DNA from: Alloalcanivorax profundimaris
GTDB taxonomy: Bacteria; Pseudomonadota; Gammaproteobacteria; Pseudomonadales; Alcanivoracaceae
Direction of reading: 5' to 3'
Assembly: GCF_015265435.1 (NCBI RefSeq)
Contig: NZ_JABJWH010000010.1
Location: forward strand, 62,001-126,000
DNA: 64,000 bases
Below are positions 49,741-59,789 of this stretch, piece by piece. The position numbers and the translations under genes were made by a program. Each line of letters opens with the position of its first letter. Within the stretch, counting starts at the first letter, position 1. The notes beneath the pieces were generated by a model, which saw nothing but the letters and a program-made list of their open reading frames with translations, ran no database searches and was not told where the DNA came from.

Positions 49741-52700
49741 TTATGCAGCCACACCCGCATCAGCGAGGTGAGCTTGCTCATGTCGATGGGTTTGGAGCAG
49801 TAGTCGTTGGCGCCGGCGTCCAGGCACTTGGCGCGGTCGTCCTTCATCGCCTTGGCGGTGAGCGCCAGGATCGGCAGCGTGGTGAAGCGTGGTTGCTGGC
49901 GAATCCGCCCCATGGCCTCGTAACCGTCCATCTCCGGCATCATGATGTCCATCAGCACGATGTCGAAACCCGGATCCCGTTCCAGGGCCTCCAGCGCCTC
50001 GCGACCGTTGTTGGCGAGGCTGATGTCGAAGCCCAGCTCCTCCAGCTGGGCGGACAGCGCGTAGATGTTGCGCATGTCATCGTCCACCAGCAGCAGGCGC
50101 TTGCCCTCGAAGATGTCGTCACGGTGCTCGATCATCTCCGGGTTGCCGCGCCGGTGCGAGGGCAAGGTGGATTCCAGCCAGTGCAGGAACAGGGACGCCT
50201 CGTTGAGCAGCCGCTCGTGGGAGCGCTCGGTCTTGAGAATGATGCGGTCGGCGTACTTGCGCAGCCGCGCTTCCTCTTCCCGGGTCAGGTCCTTGCCGGT
50301 GTAGATCACCACCGGCACCGCCTCGTACTGGTCGTTGGCGTGCAGTTTCTCGAGCAACTCGAAGCCGCTCATGTCCGGCAGCGTGAGATCGAGAATCATG
50401 CAGTCGTAGACGGTGTCGCCGAGGGCCGCCAGGGCATCGGCGCCGCTGGTCACCGCGGTGATCTGCACGCCCTTCTGATCGAACAGCTCGCGGATGCTCT
50501 CGTGCTGGATTTCACTGTCCTCCACCACCAGCAGGCGCCGCACATTGGTCTCGATGGCGGTTTCGATCTTGGCGAAGGCGCTGAGGATCTGCTCCTGATT
50601 CACCGGCTTGGTGAGAAAATCGATGGCGCCCAGTTCCAGCGCCTTCTTGCGCTCGTCCTTGCCGGACAGGAAATGCACCGGGATGTCCTGGGTACGCGGG
50701 TCGGCCTTGAGCTTTTCCATCACTTCCCAGCCGTCGATACCGGGCAGGCCGATGTCGAGGATGATGGCGCTGGGCCGGTAGCGGCGGGCGTACTCCACGC
50801 CGCTCTCGCCGTCGGTGCAGATGTGGCTTTCCAGGCCGTAATCCGCGGCCAGATCGACCAGCACATTGGCGAATTCCTTGTCGTCCTCCACCACCAGCAC
50901 GGTCTTCTCGCGCACCACGTAGTCCTCGTCCGGCTCGGCCAACGGCAGGTTCGGCGCGGTGTGGGCCTCGGCGTTGGCGCCCACGTCCATGTCCTCGTCC
51001 AGGCGCGGCTCGCTCTCCGCCGCGCCGGCCTCCGCCTCGCCTTCCGGCAGGTAGAGCATGAAGGTGGCGCCGGTGCCCGGGCCGTCACTGTGCAGGCTGA
51101 TCTCGCCGCCCAGCAGCCGCGCCAGCTCCCGGGAAATGGTCAGGCCCAGGCCGGTGCCGCCGTACTTGCGGCTGGTGGTGCCATCGGCCTGCTGGAAGGC
51201 CTCGAAAATGAGTTTTTGCTTGTCCTCGGGAATGCCCACGCCGGTGTCGGTGACCGCGAATTTCAGGGTGCGGGCGCGGTCCAGGCGGCCGGGCACCCGC
51301 TCCTCCGGGCCGGGACGGTGGATTCCCAGGGTCACGGAGCCGTCCTCGGTGAACTTGAGGGCGTTGGAGAGCAGGTTCTTGATGATCTGTTCCAGACGCT
51401 GGCGGTCGGTGTAGAAATGCTCCGGCAGGCCCTCGCCCAGGTCGATTAGGAACTCCACGCCGCGGTTCTCGGCGATGTGGGTGAAATGCCGGCGGAAATG
51501 GTCGCCCAGCTCGCGGGGGGCGATGGGGTCCACCATCACGTCCATCTTGCCCTCCTCGATCTTGGAGATATCGAGGATGTCGTTGATCAGCGACAGCAGA
51601 TCGGAGCCGGCGGAATGGATCACCTGGGCGTGCTCCACCTGCTTCTCGTCCAGGTTGCCCTTCTTGTTCTGGCCCAGGGCGTTGGACAGGATCAGGATGG
51701 AATTGAGCGGCGTGCGCAGCTCGTGGGACATGGTGGACAGGAACTCGGACTTGTACTTGGAGGACAGTTCCAGCTCCTTGAGCTTGTCCTCCAGTTCCTG
51801 GTGCAGCAGCTCCAGTTCCTTGTTCTTGTCGGCCATTTCCGACTTCTGCTCGCCGAGCAGCTTGGCCTGGGCTTCCAGCTCCTCGTTGGTGACCCGCAGT
51901 TCCTCCTGCTGGGCCTGCAAGGATTCCTCGGAGGCGCGCAGGGCCTGGGTCTGGGATTCCAGCTCCTCGTTGATCGCCTTGAGCTCTTCCTGCTGCTGCT
52001 GCAGCCGGGACTCCGAGGCGGACAGCTCCATGGCCTGCTCTTCCAGGTCCTGGTTGACCCGCGCCATCTCCTCCTTCTGCTGCTCCAGGGCACTCGCCTG
52101 CTCCTGGGTGCGCGCCAGCATGGCGGCCAGGCGCAGGCGACTCTGGGCGCTGTGCAGCGCCACCGCGATCACCGCCGCGCCCTGCTCCAGGAACTGCAGC
52201 TCCGCGTCGCTGAGCGGCTGGAACGAGCCGATCTCCAGCACGCCCTTGAGCTCATCCTCGTGGATCACCGGCAGCACCACCACGTTGCGCGGCACCGCCT
52301 TGCCGGTGCCGGAACCCACCACCATGTAATCCTCCGGCACCTCTTCCAGGACGATGCTCTTCTTCTCCAGGGCGCACTGCCCCACCAGGGACTCCCCCAG
52401 AGCGAACTCGTTGGCCAGTTGCTTGCGGCGCTGCATGGCGTAGGCGCTGCTCAGGCGCAGGGTGCCGGCCTCCTGGTCGAAGGCGTAGAAAGCGCCCACC
52501 TGGGCCTCCAGGGTGGGCACCAGATAACCGAGCAGGTTGCGGCCCAGCTGCTCCAGGGTCATCTCCCCGCGCAGCAGGGCGTTGAGCTCCGCCAGTTGAT
52601 TCTTGATGCGTTCCTGGCGGCGGTCCGCCTCGGTGCGCGTTTTCAGGGAATCGCGCATCTTGCGGATGGCGCGGATCAGGTGGCCGGTCTCGTCACGGCT

Positions 52701-53408
52701 GTCACTGCCGATCTCGGTGTCCCAGTTGCCGTCGGCGATGCTGTCCGCGGCGCTCACCGCGTCCTCCAGGGGGCGCGTGATGGCGCGGGTGACGCGCAGC
52801 GCGATCAATCCGAGCAGCGTGAAGGCCACGCTGCCCAGGGCCAGGCCGATCAGCTGGGTGCTTTTGTTGTCCTCGCGGCTGGCGTTCAGGGTTTCCCGGA
52901 ATTTCTGGTAGCGCTCCTGCTCGAATTCCCCGTGGGCTTCTTCGTAGGCGTCTTCCAGACGCCGCATCTCGTTGAATTCCTCGTAGCTGTTGATCATCGA
53001 CATGGGGTCGTCGATGAGCGCTTGGGCGACGCCGTTGGCGGTGTTGATGTAGCGGATGAAAGCGGCGCGCAGATCGTCCACCGACTCGCCCAGCTTGGGG
53101 TCCAGCCGCTCGATGTCGCCGAGCCGCTCCAGGAACACGTCGGAACGCTCCCGGGCCTCGTCCAGCAGGCTCGGATCCACCCGGGTCACGGCGTCGTTGT
53201 AGGCGCCGCTGATCGCCAGAAACTCCACGTTGTTGGCGTTGACCAGCTCCAGCACCGGGAAATCGTGGTTCTCCACCTGCTGCAGGTGGTGGATGTTGGT
53301 TTCCGCGATGTAATAGCTGTAGAGGAAATAGGCGAGGAAAAGGAAGACCCCCAATGCCGCCACGGACAGGATTTTCAGCCGCACGGACAGATTGTTCAGC
53401 CAGCTCAT
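49737..53408 (-). CDS. Hybrid sensor histidine kinase with HAMP, GAF and three receiver domains
   Basis: This membrane kinase has 1223 residues. A transmembrane helix (~12-31), a periplasmic helical sensor (~32-185), a second transmembrane helix (~188-205) and HAMP (~205-260) come first. A GAF-type domain (~275-420) and a long Gln/Glu coiled coil (~425-545, repeats like [13 protein letters not shown]) follow. The kinase core has the H-box [10 protein letters not shown] (His near 562), N-box [16 protein letters not shown] and GGTGLGL. Three receivers start near residues 836, 961 and 1104, with Asp in LDIGLPG, LDLTLPD and [10 protein letters not shown]. It is the first gene of the long operon, and 241 bp upstream hold its promoter. 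Such kinases act as signal integrators; the signal is unknown. Confidence 0.93.
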   Translation of the reverse strand: MSWLNNLSVRLKILSVAALGVFLFLAYFLYSYYIAETNIHHLQQVENHDFPVLELVNANNVEFLAISGAYNDAVTRVDPSLLDEARERSDVFLERLGDIERLDPKLGESVDDLRAAFIRYINTANGVAQALIDDPMSMINSYEEFNEMRRLEDAYEEAHGEFEQERYQKFRETLNASREDNKSTQLIGLALGSVAFTLLGLIALRVTRAITRPLEDAVSAADSIADGNWDTEIGSDSRDETGHLIRAIRKMRDSLKTRTEADRRQERIKNQLAELNALLRGEMTLEQLGRNLLGYLVPTLEAQVGAFYAFDQEAGTLRLSSAYAMQRRKQLANEFALGESLVGQCALEKKSIVLEEVPEDYMVVGSGTGKAVPRNVVVLPVIHEDELKGVLEIGSFQPLSDAELQFLEQGAAVIAVALHSAQSRLRLAAMLARTQEQASALEQQKEEMARVNQDLEEQAMELSASESRLQQQQEELKAINEELESQTQALRASEESLQAQQEELRVTNEELEAQAKLLGEQKSEMADKNKELELLHQELEDKLKELELSSKYKSEFLSTMSHELRTPLNSILILSNALGQNKKGNLDEKQVEHAQVIHSAGSDLLSLINDILDISKIEEGKMDVMVDPIAPRELGDHFRRHFTHIAENRGVEFLIDLGEGLPEHFYTDRQRLEQIIKNLLSNALKFTEDGSVTLGIHRPGPEERVPGRLDRARTLKFAVTDTGVGIPEDKQKLIFEAFQQADGTTSRKYGGTGLGLTISRELARLLGGEISLHSDGPGTGATFMLYLPEGEAEAGAAESEPRLDEDMDVGANAEAHTAPNLPLAEPDEDYVVREKTVLVVEDDKEFANVLVDLAADYGLESHICTDGESGVEYARRYRPSAIILDIGLPGIDGWEVMEKLKADPRTQDIPVHFLSGKDERKKALELGAIDFLTKPVNQEQILSAFAKIETAIETNVRRLLVVEDSEIQHESIRELFDQKGVQITAVTSGADALAALGDTVYDCMILDLTLPDMSGFELLEKLHANDQYEAVPVVIYTGKDLTREEEARLRKYADRIILKTERSHERLLNEASLFLHWLESTLPSHRRGNPEMIEHRDDIFEGKRLLLVDDDMRNIYALSAQLEELGFDISLANNGREALEALERDPGFDIVLMDIMMPEMDGYEAMGRIRQQPRFTTLPILALTAKAMKDDRAKCLDAGANDYCSKPIDMSKLTSLMRVWLHK

Positions 53409-53649
53409 CGATGTGTCCCCATGATCGCGCCCCCAGGCGCTCTTATTATCGTTCCGGCCCTCCGGGATCGGATTAAAGTATCAGAAGGTCCCGGTGGGGC
53501 AAAGACGGCAGCGGCCGGTACCGCGCACGCAACGCTCGGATTATAAAGGGGAAACACCGACCTGGAAGGCGGTCACGCCAAGACTGTGAAGCCGGTCACT
53601 GCGAATTCCTTCGCATTGGACGGACCATCTCGGAGAAAATACTGGAAGG

Positions 53650-53736
53650 TGGTGCGGGTAGCCGGACTCGAACCGGCATGGCCATACGGCCGAGAGATTT
53701 TAAGTCTCTTGTGTCTACCAGTTTCACCATACCCGC
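53650..53736 (-). tRNA. tRNA-Leu (anticodon TAA)
   Basis: This is an 87-nt class II tRNA with a long variable arm and encoded CCA. The acceptor stem is GCGGGTA / TACCCGC. The anticodon loop reads ACTTAAAAT with anticodon TAA. It is the third tRNA of the Gly-Cys-Leu cluster downstream of pgsA, the same order as glyW-cysT-leuZ in E. coli. Confidence 0.95.
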
Positions 53737-53782
53737 CTGATCGGAGAGATTACGTGCGTAACGCGGTGGGGTGAAGCGGAAA

Positions 53783-53856
53783 TGGAGGCGCGGGTCGGAA
53801 TCGAACCGGCGTATACGGAGTTGCAGTCCGCTGCATAACCACTCTGCCACCGCGCC
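53783..53856 (-). tRNA. tRNA-Cys (anticodon GCA)
   Basis: This 74-nt tRNA has acceptor stem GGCGCGG / CCGCGCC and ends TCCA. The anticodon arm is GCGGACTGCAACTCCGT with anticodon GCA. It is the middle tRNA of the cluster. Confidence 0.95.
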
Positions 53857-53907
53857 GTGAACCTGGGAATAAAAAACCCCGGCGTGTGAACCGAGGTTCT
53901 GATAATT

Positions 53908-53983
53908 TGGAGCGGGAAACGAGATTCGAACTCGCGACCCCAACCTTGGCAAGGTTGTGCTCTACCAACTGAGCTATTCCCGC
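53908..53983 (-). tRNA. tRNA-Gly (anticodon GCC)
   Basis: This 76-nt tRNA has acceptor stem GCGGGAA / TTCCCGC and ends TCCA. The anticodon stem AACCT / AGGTT brackets a loop with anticodon GCC. It is the first tRNA of the cluster, 126 bp after pgsA. Confidence 0.95.
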
Positions 53984-54109
53984 TTTTTTCTTCATCGTGG
54001 GCATCGCCCCGATGCGAAGCCGCATTCTACCGGAGCGGCCCCCTCTGTCAAGACTGTTTTTTCTGTCCTTTCAACATCTTGGCCAAACTTTGCGCAGTCC
54101 GGGCGAGGC

Positions 54110-54715
54110 TCAGTCGCCCTTGCTGGCGGCCAGGAACTGGGGCGCGGCGGCGCGCAGATAGCGCATCATGGACCAGAGCGTGAGCACCATGGCCAGGTAG
54201 AGCGCGGCGTAGCCGATCCACAGGCCCGGGGTCATGAGAATGTCGCCGTCGGCGGCGTGCTCCGGCTTGAGCGCCAGCAGCACCGTGATCGAGCCCATCT
54301 GCGCCACGGTCTTCACCTTGCCCACGGAACTCACCGCCACCCGGGCGCGCTGGCCGAGCTCCGCCATCCATTCGCGCAGGGCGGAGACGGTGATTTCCCG
54401 GCACACGATCACCATGGCCGGCACCGACAGCCAGATGGTGGCGTGCACCTGCACCAGCACCACCAGGGCCACCGCCACGATCAGCTTGTCCGCCACCGGA
54501 TCGAGGAAAGCGCCGAACGGGCTGGTCTGGCCGAGCTTACGGGCCAGGTAGCCGTCCAGCCAGTCGGTGAGGCCGGCGGCCAGGAACAGCCCGGCGGCCA
54601 GCATGTCGCTCCAGCCGAAGGGCAGGTAAAACACCGCCACCAGCACCGGGATCGCCGCCACACGGATCAGGGTGAGAATATTGGGCAGGTTAAGAATGGG
54701 CGCGTGCTTGGACAT
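54110..54715 (-). CDS. pgsA: Phosphatidylglycerophosphate synthase
   Basis: This integral membrane CDP-alcohol phosphatidyltransferase (201 residues) makes phosphatidylglycerol phosphate from CDP-diacylglycerol and glycerol-3-phosphate. The catalytic motif DGX2ARX8GX3DX3D is seen as TDWLDGYLARKLGQTSPFGAFLDPVADK. The N-terminus LNLPNILTLIRVAAIPVLV and several hydrophobic helices are typical. It lies between uvrC and the Gly-Cys-Leu tRNAs, a widely conserved gammaproteobacterial order. Confidence 0.96.
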   Translation of the reverse strand: MSKHAPILNLPNILTLIRVAAIPVLVAVFYLPFGWSDMLAAGLFLAAGLTDWLDGYLARKLGQTSPFGAFLDPVADKLIVAVALVVLVQVHATIWLSVPAMVIVCREITVSALREWMAELGQRARVAVSSVGKVKTVAQMGSITVLLALKPEHAADGDILMTPGLWIGYAALYLAMVLTLWSMMRYLRAAAPQFLAASKGD

Positions 54716-54797
54716 GAATACCGTCTTTGCCGTCGGCGAAAAAGGAAAGTATATCGGAAAGCGGCGCGGCTCTCATTCAAGGACGCCTTTCGGAACG

Positions 54798-56621
54798 CTA
54801 CTCATGAAACCAGTTGTACAGGGTTTCCGCGGTTTGCGCATTGATACCCTCCACCCGGGCCAGTTCCTCCCTTGAGGCGTTGCGCAACTGTTTGAGCCCG
54901 CCGAAGTGGTTGAGCAGTGCCTTGCGCCGCTTGGGCCCCACCCCGGGGATGTCCTCCAGGCCGGAGCGGCGCGCCTTGCCGCGCCGGGCGCGGTGGCCGG
55001 TAATGGCGAAACGGTGCGCCTCGTCGCGGACCTGCTGCAGCAGATGCAGGGCGGCGCTGGCGCCACCGGGCACCAGCTCGCGGCCGTCCGGCAGATACAG
55101 AACCTCCAGGCCCGGGCGGCGGCTGGGCCCCTTGCCGATGCCCATGACCAGCACCCGGTTGTCCAGCTGCAGGGACTGGATCACCTGGAAGCAGCGCTGC
55201 ATCTGACCCTTGCCGCCGTCGATCAGCAGCAGGTCCGGCAGCTTGCCCTCTTCCTTCACCACCCGCTGGTAGCGGCGGCGCACCGCTTCTTCCAGGGCCT
55301 CGTAGTCGTCGCCGCCGTGTTCCGGGTTGACGTTGAAGCGCCGGTAGTCCCCCTTGCGGGCGCCCTGCTGATCGAACACCACGCAGGACGCCACCGCCCG
55401 CTCGCCCCGGGTGTGGCTGATGTCGAAGCATTCGATGCGGCGGATGGAGGCGTCCGCTTCCAGCAGGGTTTCCAGGGCGTGGAAGCGCTCTTCCAGGTGT
55501 TCCCGGGCGGCCAGGTCACCGACCAGGGACTGCTCGGCGTTGGTGCGCGCCATGTTCAGCCAGGCCTGGCGTTGGCCGCGCACCCGGTGGGCCAGGCGGA
55601 TGCGCCGGCCGAGCCGGGTTTCCAGGGCTTCCTGCAGGGCGTCCTGGCCGGGCAGCGCCTCCGGCAGCACCACCTCGTGGGGGATCGACTGATCGTCCCG
55701 TTCGCCCAGGTAGTACTGGGCCAGGAACGCTTCCAGGATCTCGGTCAGGTCCTCCTCGCCCCGGGTGTCCGGGCGGAAGCTGCGGTGGCCGAGCACCCTG
55801 CCCTGGCGCACCATCAGCACCTCCACCACCGCCAGGCCGTGGCGCGCCGCCACCGCCACCGCGTCCACGTTGCCGCCCCGGTCGGTCTCCACGTTCTGCT
55901 TTTGCTGCACGGACTGGATGGCGGCGAGCTGGTCGCGCAGTTCGGCGGCGCGCTCGAAATCCAGGTCGGCGGCGGCCTGCTCCATCTCGGCGGTGAGCTG
56001 GTCGGTGACCGCCCGGCTGCGCCCGGAGAGGAAGTCCATGGCCATGCGCACCTGTTCGGCGTAGGCCTCCCGGCTCACGTAATCCACGCAGGGCGCGGTG
56101 CAGCGGCGGATCTGGTACTGCAGGCAGGGGCGCGCCCGGTTGCGAAAGAAGCTGTCCCGGCAGTTGCGCACCCGGAACACCTTCTCCACCAGCGCCAGGG
56201 TGTCACGCACGCTGCCGGCGCTGGGATAGGGACCGAAGTAGCGGCTGCCGGGCCGGCGCTTGCCACGGTGAAAGGTAATGCGCGGGTAGGCGTCCGAGGT
56301 GGTGATCTTGATGTAGGGGTAGGATTTATCGTCGCGCAGCAGAATGTTGTAGGGCGGCCGCAGCTCCTTGATCAGCGACTGCTCCAGCAGCAGCGCCTCC
56401 GCCTCGCTGCCGGTGACCGTGGTTTCCACCCCGGCGATGCGCGACACCAGGGCGCGGGTCTTGGCGCCCACCAGGTTCTTTTGGAAGTAGCTGCCCAGGC
56501 GGGCGCGCAGATCGCGGGCCTTGCCCACGTACAGCACCTCGCCGCCGGCGCCCATCATGCGGTACACGCCCGGCTTGCGGGCGCAATGGGCCAGAAACTG
56601 CTTGGCGTCGAACTCGGGCAA
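54798..56621 (-). CDS. uvrC: Excinuclease ABC subunit C
   Basis: UvrC makes both incisions in nucleotide excision repair. The 607-residue protein has the GIY-YIG nuclease (GVYRMMGAGGEVLYVGKARDLRARL, residues ~15-95), the Cys-containing middle region, a UVR UvrB-binding motif (~200-235, LDFERAAELRDQLAAIQ), the RNase H-like endonuclease (ECFDISHTRGERAVASCVVF; LLLIDGGKGQM) and C-terminal helix-hairpin-helices (LEDIPGVGPKRRKALLNHFGG). It lies between gacA and pgsA. Confidence 0.97.
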   Translation of the reverse strand: MPEFDAKQFLAHCARKPGVYRMMGAGGEVLYVGKARDLRARLGSYFQKNLVGAKTRALVSRIAGVETTVTGSEAEALLLEQSLIKELRPPYNILLRDDKSYPYIKITTSDAYPRITFHRGKRRPGSRYFGPYPSAGSVRDTLALVEKVFRVRNCRDSFFRNRARPCLQYQIRRCTAPCVDYVSREAYAEQVRMAMDFLSGRSRAVTDQLTAEMEQAAADLDFERAAELRDQLAAIQSVQQKQNVETDRGGNVDAVAVAARHGLAVVEVLMVRQGRVLGHRSFRPDTRGEEDLTEILEAFLAQYYLGERDDQSIPHEVVLPEALPGQDALQEALETRLGRRIRLAHRVRGQRQAWLNMARTNAEQSLVGDLAAREHLEERFHALETLLEADASIRRIECFDISHTRGERAVASCVVFDQQGARKGDYRRFNVNPEHGGDDYEALEEAVRRRYQRVVKEEGKLPDLLLIDGGKGQMQRCFQVIQSLQLDNRVLVMGIGKGPSRRPGLEVLYLPDGRELVPGGASAALHLLQQVRDEAHRFAITGHRARRGKARRSGLEDIPGVGPKRRKALLNHFGGLKQLRNASREELARVEGINAQTAETLYNWFHE

Positions 56622-56699
56622 GGACGGCTCCGTCGCGGGTGGGAATGCGGGTATCGCATGATGGCGCCGCGCCGGGAACTGTCAAGGGGTTGCCCGGTG

Positions 56700-57353
56700 T
56701 CAGGCCGGATTGAGCTCGTTGGCGTCCACCATGCCGTGGCGCACCGCCACCAGGGCCATTTCCACGTCGCTGCTGATGCCCAACTTGTCGAAAATGCGGT
56801 AACGGTAGGTGTTGACGGTCTTCGGCGACAGGCACAGCTGATCGGCCACGTCCTGCACCTTATGACAGTTCACGATCAGCATCATGATCTGCAGCTCGCG
56901 CTCGGAGAGCATGTCCAGGGGCGCGTGGTGGGTGGGCACGTAGGGCCGCAGCGCCATGGTCTGGGCGATTTCCGGACTGATGTAGCGTTGCCCGGCGTTG
57001 ACCACCTTGATGGCGCGCAGCATCTCCTCCAGGTCGGCGCCCTTGCTCATGTAACCGGCGGCGCCGGCCTGCATCAGCCGGGACGGGAACGGCTCGTCCT
57101 CGCACACGGTCACCGCGATCACGCGCAGGGCGTCGTCCTGGCGCAGCATGCGGCGGGTGGCCTCGAGCCCGCCGATACCGGGCATCTTGATGTCCATGAG
57201 CACCACGTCCGGGCTCAGTTCCCGGGCCAGGCGCACGGCCTCCTCGCCGGAATCGGCCTGCCCCACCACCCGAATCCCTTCCTGGTCGTCGAGCATGCGG
57301 GCGATCCCCGTTCTCACCAGGTCGTGGTCGTCGACCACCAATACCTTGATCAT
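56700..57353 (-). CDS. gacA: GacA/UvrY-family response regulator
   Basis: This 217-residue NarL-type regulator is the output of the GacS/BarA kinase. It activates small RNAs that sequester CsrA/RsmA and so controls secretion, biofilm and carbon storage. The receiver has VLVVDDHDLVRTGIARML at its start and phospho-Asp in LMDIKMPGIGG. The LuxR HTH is SERELQIMMLIVNCHKVQDVADQLCLSPKTVNTYRYRIFDKLG. The GacA-typical KGADLEEMLRAI is present. It is 78 bp upstream of uvrC, the classical uvrY-uvrC arrangement. No gacS is in the window. Confidence 0.94.
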   Translation of the reverse strand: MIKVLVVDDHDLVRTGIARMLDDQEGIRVVGQADSGEEAVRLARELSPDVVLMDIKMPGIGGLEATRRMLRQDDALRVIAVTVCEDEPFPSRLMQAGAAGYMSKGADLEEMLRAIKVVNAGQRYISPEIAQTMALRPYVPTHHAPLDMLSERELQIMMLIVNCHKVQDVADQLCLSPKTVNTYRYRIFDKLGISSDVEMALVAVRHGMVDANELNPA

Positions 57354-57828
57354 TGTTTTACTCCCCCACTTGGCGTCCCTGACAGTGGCTGTCCATAACG
57401 TTCCAAGACTAGCGCGGCGGCGCTCTTATGCCTAGGCCCCCGGCCGAGCCTCGACCTTGGTCGTATTGACGGGCCCCATGCGGGCGATTCGATTGACGCT
57501 CCCCGGCGCCGGGGCCATCCTAGGGCCTGTTCACACTACTTGCATTACGTCTGCTGGATGCCATTTTGACCTCCAACTAGGCGGAGGGAGCGCCGTTTGG
57601 TTATTCCAAATAAGCGACCGACAACGACGCTGGGGGCCAAAATGGCTCCAGCCCTTCGGGTTGCGGCTAAAAATCCACCACTCCGCGTTGCTCGTCGTTC
57701 ATTTGGAGCCACCAAACCTCTCTCCTCGCGCCTTGATTGGTGGATTTTTAGCCGCAACAGGCGTGATGCAAGTAGTGTGATCAGGCCCTAGCGCCCAGAG
57801 TGGCCGAACCCATTAAAAGGACAAACCG
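57354..57828. other. 475-bp region between gacA and cstA, mostly a MITE-like element
   Basis: Positions 57354-57519 precede divergently transcribed gacA and should hold its promoter; I see no gene. Positions 57520-57791 are the MITE-like element listed separately. Positions 57792-57828 carry the cstA leader with AAAAGGAC eight bases before ATG. Short open frames inside the element are incidental to its palindromic sequence. Confidence 0.7.
57520..57791. mobile_element. MITE-like element with 24-bp terminal inverted repeats
   Basis: Terminal repeats 57522-57545 and 57766-57789 match at 23 of 24 positions; they begin AGGGCCTG and end CACACTACTTGCAT. Both outer ends carry CTAG (57520-57523 and 57788-57791). 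Inside are two hairpins: GCCATTTTG / CAAAATGGC (57560-57568, 57638-57646) and a perfect 20-nt pair starting TTGCGGCTAAAAATCC (57661-57680, 57738-57757). It has no coding capacity for a transposase, so a non-autonomous element is likely. It sits between gacA and cstA, where it could affect either promoter. Confidence 0.88.
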
Positions 57829-59508
57829 ATGAGCGCAATCCTGCTTCTGGTTCTCGGCCTGGGCGGCATGGCCGCGGGCTATTTCTTCTATTCCCGTTTC
57901 ATCGCCGCCAAGGTCTACAAACTCGACCCGGATTTCCGCACGCCGGCCCACGAATTCGAGGACGGCGTGGACTTCGTGCCCACCAACCGTTTCGTGCTCT
58001 GGGGCCACCATTTCACCTCCGTGGCCGGCGCCGCGCCCATCGTGGGCCCGGCCATCGCCGTGATCTGGGGCTGGCTGCCGGCGTTTCTGTGGGTGGTGCT
58101 GGGCACCATCTTCTTCGCCGGCGTGCACGACGCCGGCGCCATCTGGGCCAGCGTGCGCAACCGGGCCAAATCGGTGGGCTCACTCACCGGCGAGGTGGTC
58201 GGCGGCCGCGCCCGCAGCGTTTTCATGATCGTCATCTTCCTGGTGCTGCTGATGGTCAACGCGGTCTTCGGCGTGGTGATCGCCAAGCTGCTGATCAACA
58301 ACCCCGGCGCCGTGGTGCCGGTGTGGGGCGCCATCGCCGTGGCCCTGGTGATCGGCCAGCTGATCCGCCGCCGCGTCATCGGCCTGGGCATGGTGTCGGT
58401 ACTTGGCGTGGCCTGCCTCTACGGGCTGATTTTCCTCGGGCCCCAGGTGCCGGTGGCGCTGCCGGATACCGTGGGCGGTCTGTCCGCCAACGCGATCTGG
58501 ATCCTGATTCTGTTCGGCTACGCGGCGATCGCCTCCCTGCTGCCGGTGTGGATGCTGCTGCAGCCCCGTGACTACATCAACGGCCTGCAACTGTTCGTTG
58601 GCCTGATCCTGCTGTACGCGGCGGTGCTGATCGGCAATCCCACCGTGGTGGCGCCGATGATCAACTTCGGCGCGCCGGCGGGCACGCCGTCCATGATTCC
58701 GCTGCTGTTCGTGACCATCGCCTGCGGCGCCATTTCCGGCTTCCACGGCCTGGTGGCCTCCGGCACCACCTCCAAGCAGCTCAACAAGGAAACCGATGCC
58801 CGCTTCGTGGGCTACTTCGGCGCCGTGGGCGAAGGCGCCCTGGCGCTGGCCGCGATCATCGCCGCCACCGCCGGCTTCGCTTCCCTGGCGGACTGGCAGG
58901 CGGTCTACTCCGCGTTCGGCCAGGGCAGCCTGACCGCCTTCGTGGATGGCGGCGCCGCCATCCTTAGCGGCGGCACCGGCCTGGACGCCGAGGTGGCCGC
59001 CACCCTGCTCACGGTAATGGCCGCCCTGTTCGCCGGCACCACCATGGACACCGGCCTGCGCCTGCAGCGCTACATCTTCCAGGAGTGGGGCGAGATCTAT
59101 AACCAGGCGTGGATGCGCAAGCCGTTCCCCGCCACCCTGCTGGCGGTGATCAGCTGCCTGGTGCTGGCGTTCGGCGCCGGCGGCGCGGACGGCTCCGGCG
59201 GTCTGCTGATCTGGCCGCTGTTCGGCACCACCAACCAGCTGCTGGCCGGCCTCACCCTGCTGGTGGTCACGGTCATGCTGGTGCGGCGCGGCCGCCCCAC
59301 CTTCTATACGCTGGTGCCCCTGGTGTTCCTGCTGCTGATGACCCTGGCGGCGCTGCTGATCCAGCTCAAGGGCTTCTACACCGAGCAGAACTGGTTCCTG
59401 CTGGGCCTGGATCTGGTGGTGCTGGTGGCGGCGATCCTGGTCACCCTGGAATGCGCCGCGGCCCTGCGCCGCCACAAACGGCTGCACGAGGAGGAGGCGC
59501 GCTCTTGA
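57829..59508 (+). CDS. CstA-family carbon starvation / peptide or pyruvate transporter
   Basis: This 559-residue polytopic inner-membrane protein has about 14-16 hydrophobic segments. It contains family landmarks DFVPTNRFVLWGHHFTSVAGAAPIVGPAIAVIWGW, DYINGLQLFVGL, SGFHGLVASGTTSKQLNKETDAR and TTMDTGLRLQRY. It is shorter than E. coli CstA or BtsT (~700), matching a compact subfamily. Characterised relatives import pyruvate or peptides by proton symport. It is first of a tightly overlapping three-gene unit with a CC-terminal small protein and an ArsA/Get3-like ATPase, suggesting a joint function. Confidence 0.9.
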   Translation: MSAILLLVLGLGGMAAGYFFYSRFIAAKVYKLDPDFRTPAHEFEDGVDFVPTNRFVLWGHHFTSVAGAAPIVGPAIAVIWGWLPAFLWVVLGTIFFAGVHDAGAIWASVRNRAKSVGSLTGEVVGGRARSVFMIVIFLVLLMVNAVFGVVIAKLLINNPGAVVPVWGAIAVALVIGQLIRRRVIGLGMVSVLGVACLYGLIFLGPQVPVALPDTVGGLSANAIWILILFGYAAIASLLPVWMLLQPRDYINGLQLFVGLILLYAAVLIGNPTVVAPMINFGAPAGTPSMIPLLFVTIACGAISGFHGLVASGTTSKQLNKETDARFVGYFGAVGEGALALAAIIAATAGFASLADWQAVYSAFGQGSLTAFVDGGAAILSGGTGLDAEVAATLLTVMAALFAGTTMDTGLRLQRYIFQEWGEIYNQAWMRKPFPATLLAVISCLVLAFGAGGADGSGGLLIWPLFGTTNQLLAGLTLLVVTVMLVRRGRPTFYTLVPLVFLLLMTLAALLIQLKGFYTEQNWFLLGLDLVVLVAAILVTLECAAALRRHKRLHEEEARS

Positions 59509-59789
59509 AGGGGGCGCGCATCCTGGGCCGGCTGAAACGCTGGTACCGGCACGCCAGCCACCTGGGGGCGGAGTACTACAACGCCCCCTACCGGGCCGCC
59601 ATCGCCCGCGCCCAACGCGACGAGGAAGACCTGTTCATGCTGCTGGTGTTCGCCGAGACCCTGGGCATTCCCAACCCGGCGGGCTGGTACACCCTGGAGC
59701 TGCAGCCGCTGCTGCTGGACCGCTTCCACGACTGGCACCGGCGCATGGGCCTGCCCCACTCGCCCCTGGACCAGTTCCGCTGCTGCTGA
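59505..59789 (+). CDS. Small protein ending in Cys-Cys-stop, between cstA and an ArsA-type ATPase
   Basis: This is a 94-residue soluble protein with a basic N-terminus (KGARILGRLKRWYRHASHLG), a central helical segment (EEDLFMLLVFAETLGIP) and a C-terminus ending FRCC. The only two cysteines are the last two residues. I recall a small database family called cory-CC-star with this terminus and neighbourhood, but cannot confirm it here. The start is TTG at 59505, overlapping the cstA stop (TTGA), with GGAGG about ten bases upstream. The stop overlaps the ATPase ATG (TGATG). The double Cys could be a metal or thiol site, or a handle recognised by the ATPase; function unknown. Confidence 0.82.
   Translation: MKGARILGRLKRWYRHASHLGAEYYNAPYRAAIARAQRDEEDLFMLLVFAETLGIPNPAGWYTLELQPLLLDRFHDWHRRMGLPHSPLDQFRCC

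Noticed and set aside
53600-53615. Hairpin TGCGAA-TTCC-TTCGCA as tRNA terminator
   Set aside because: It lies 35 bp after tRNA-Leu but has no T-run, so it was not called a terminator.
57457-57780. Short open frames in the gacA-cstA gap
   Set aside because: They fall within the palindromic MITE, have no ribosome-binding site and no recognisable protein features.
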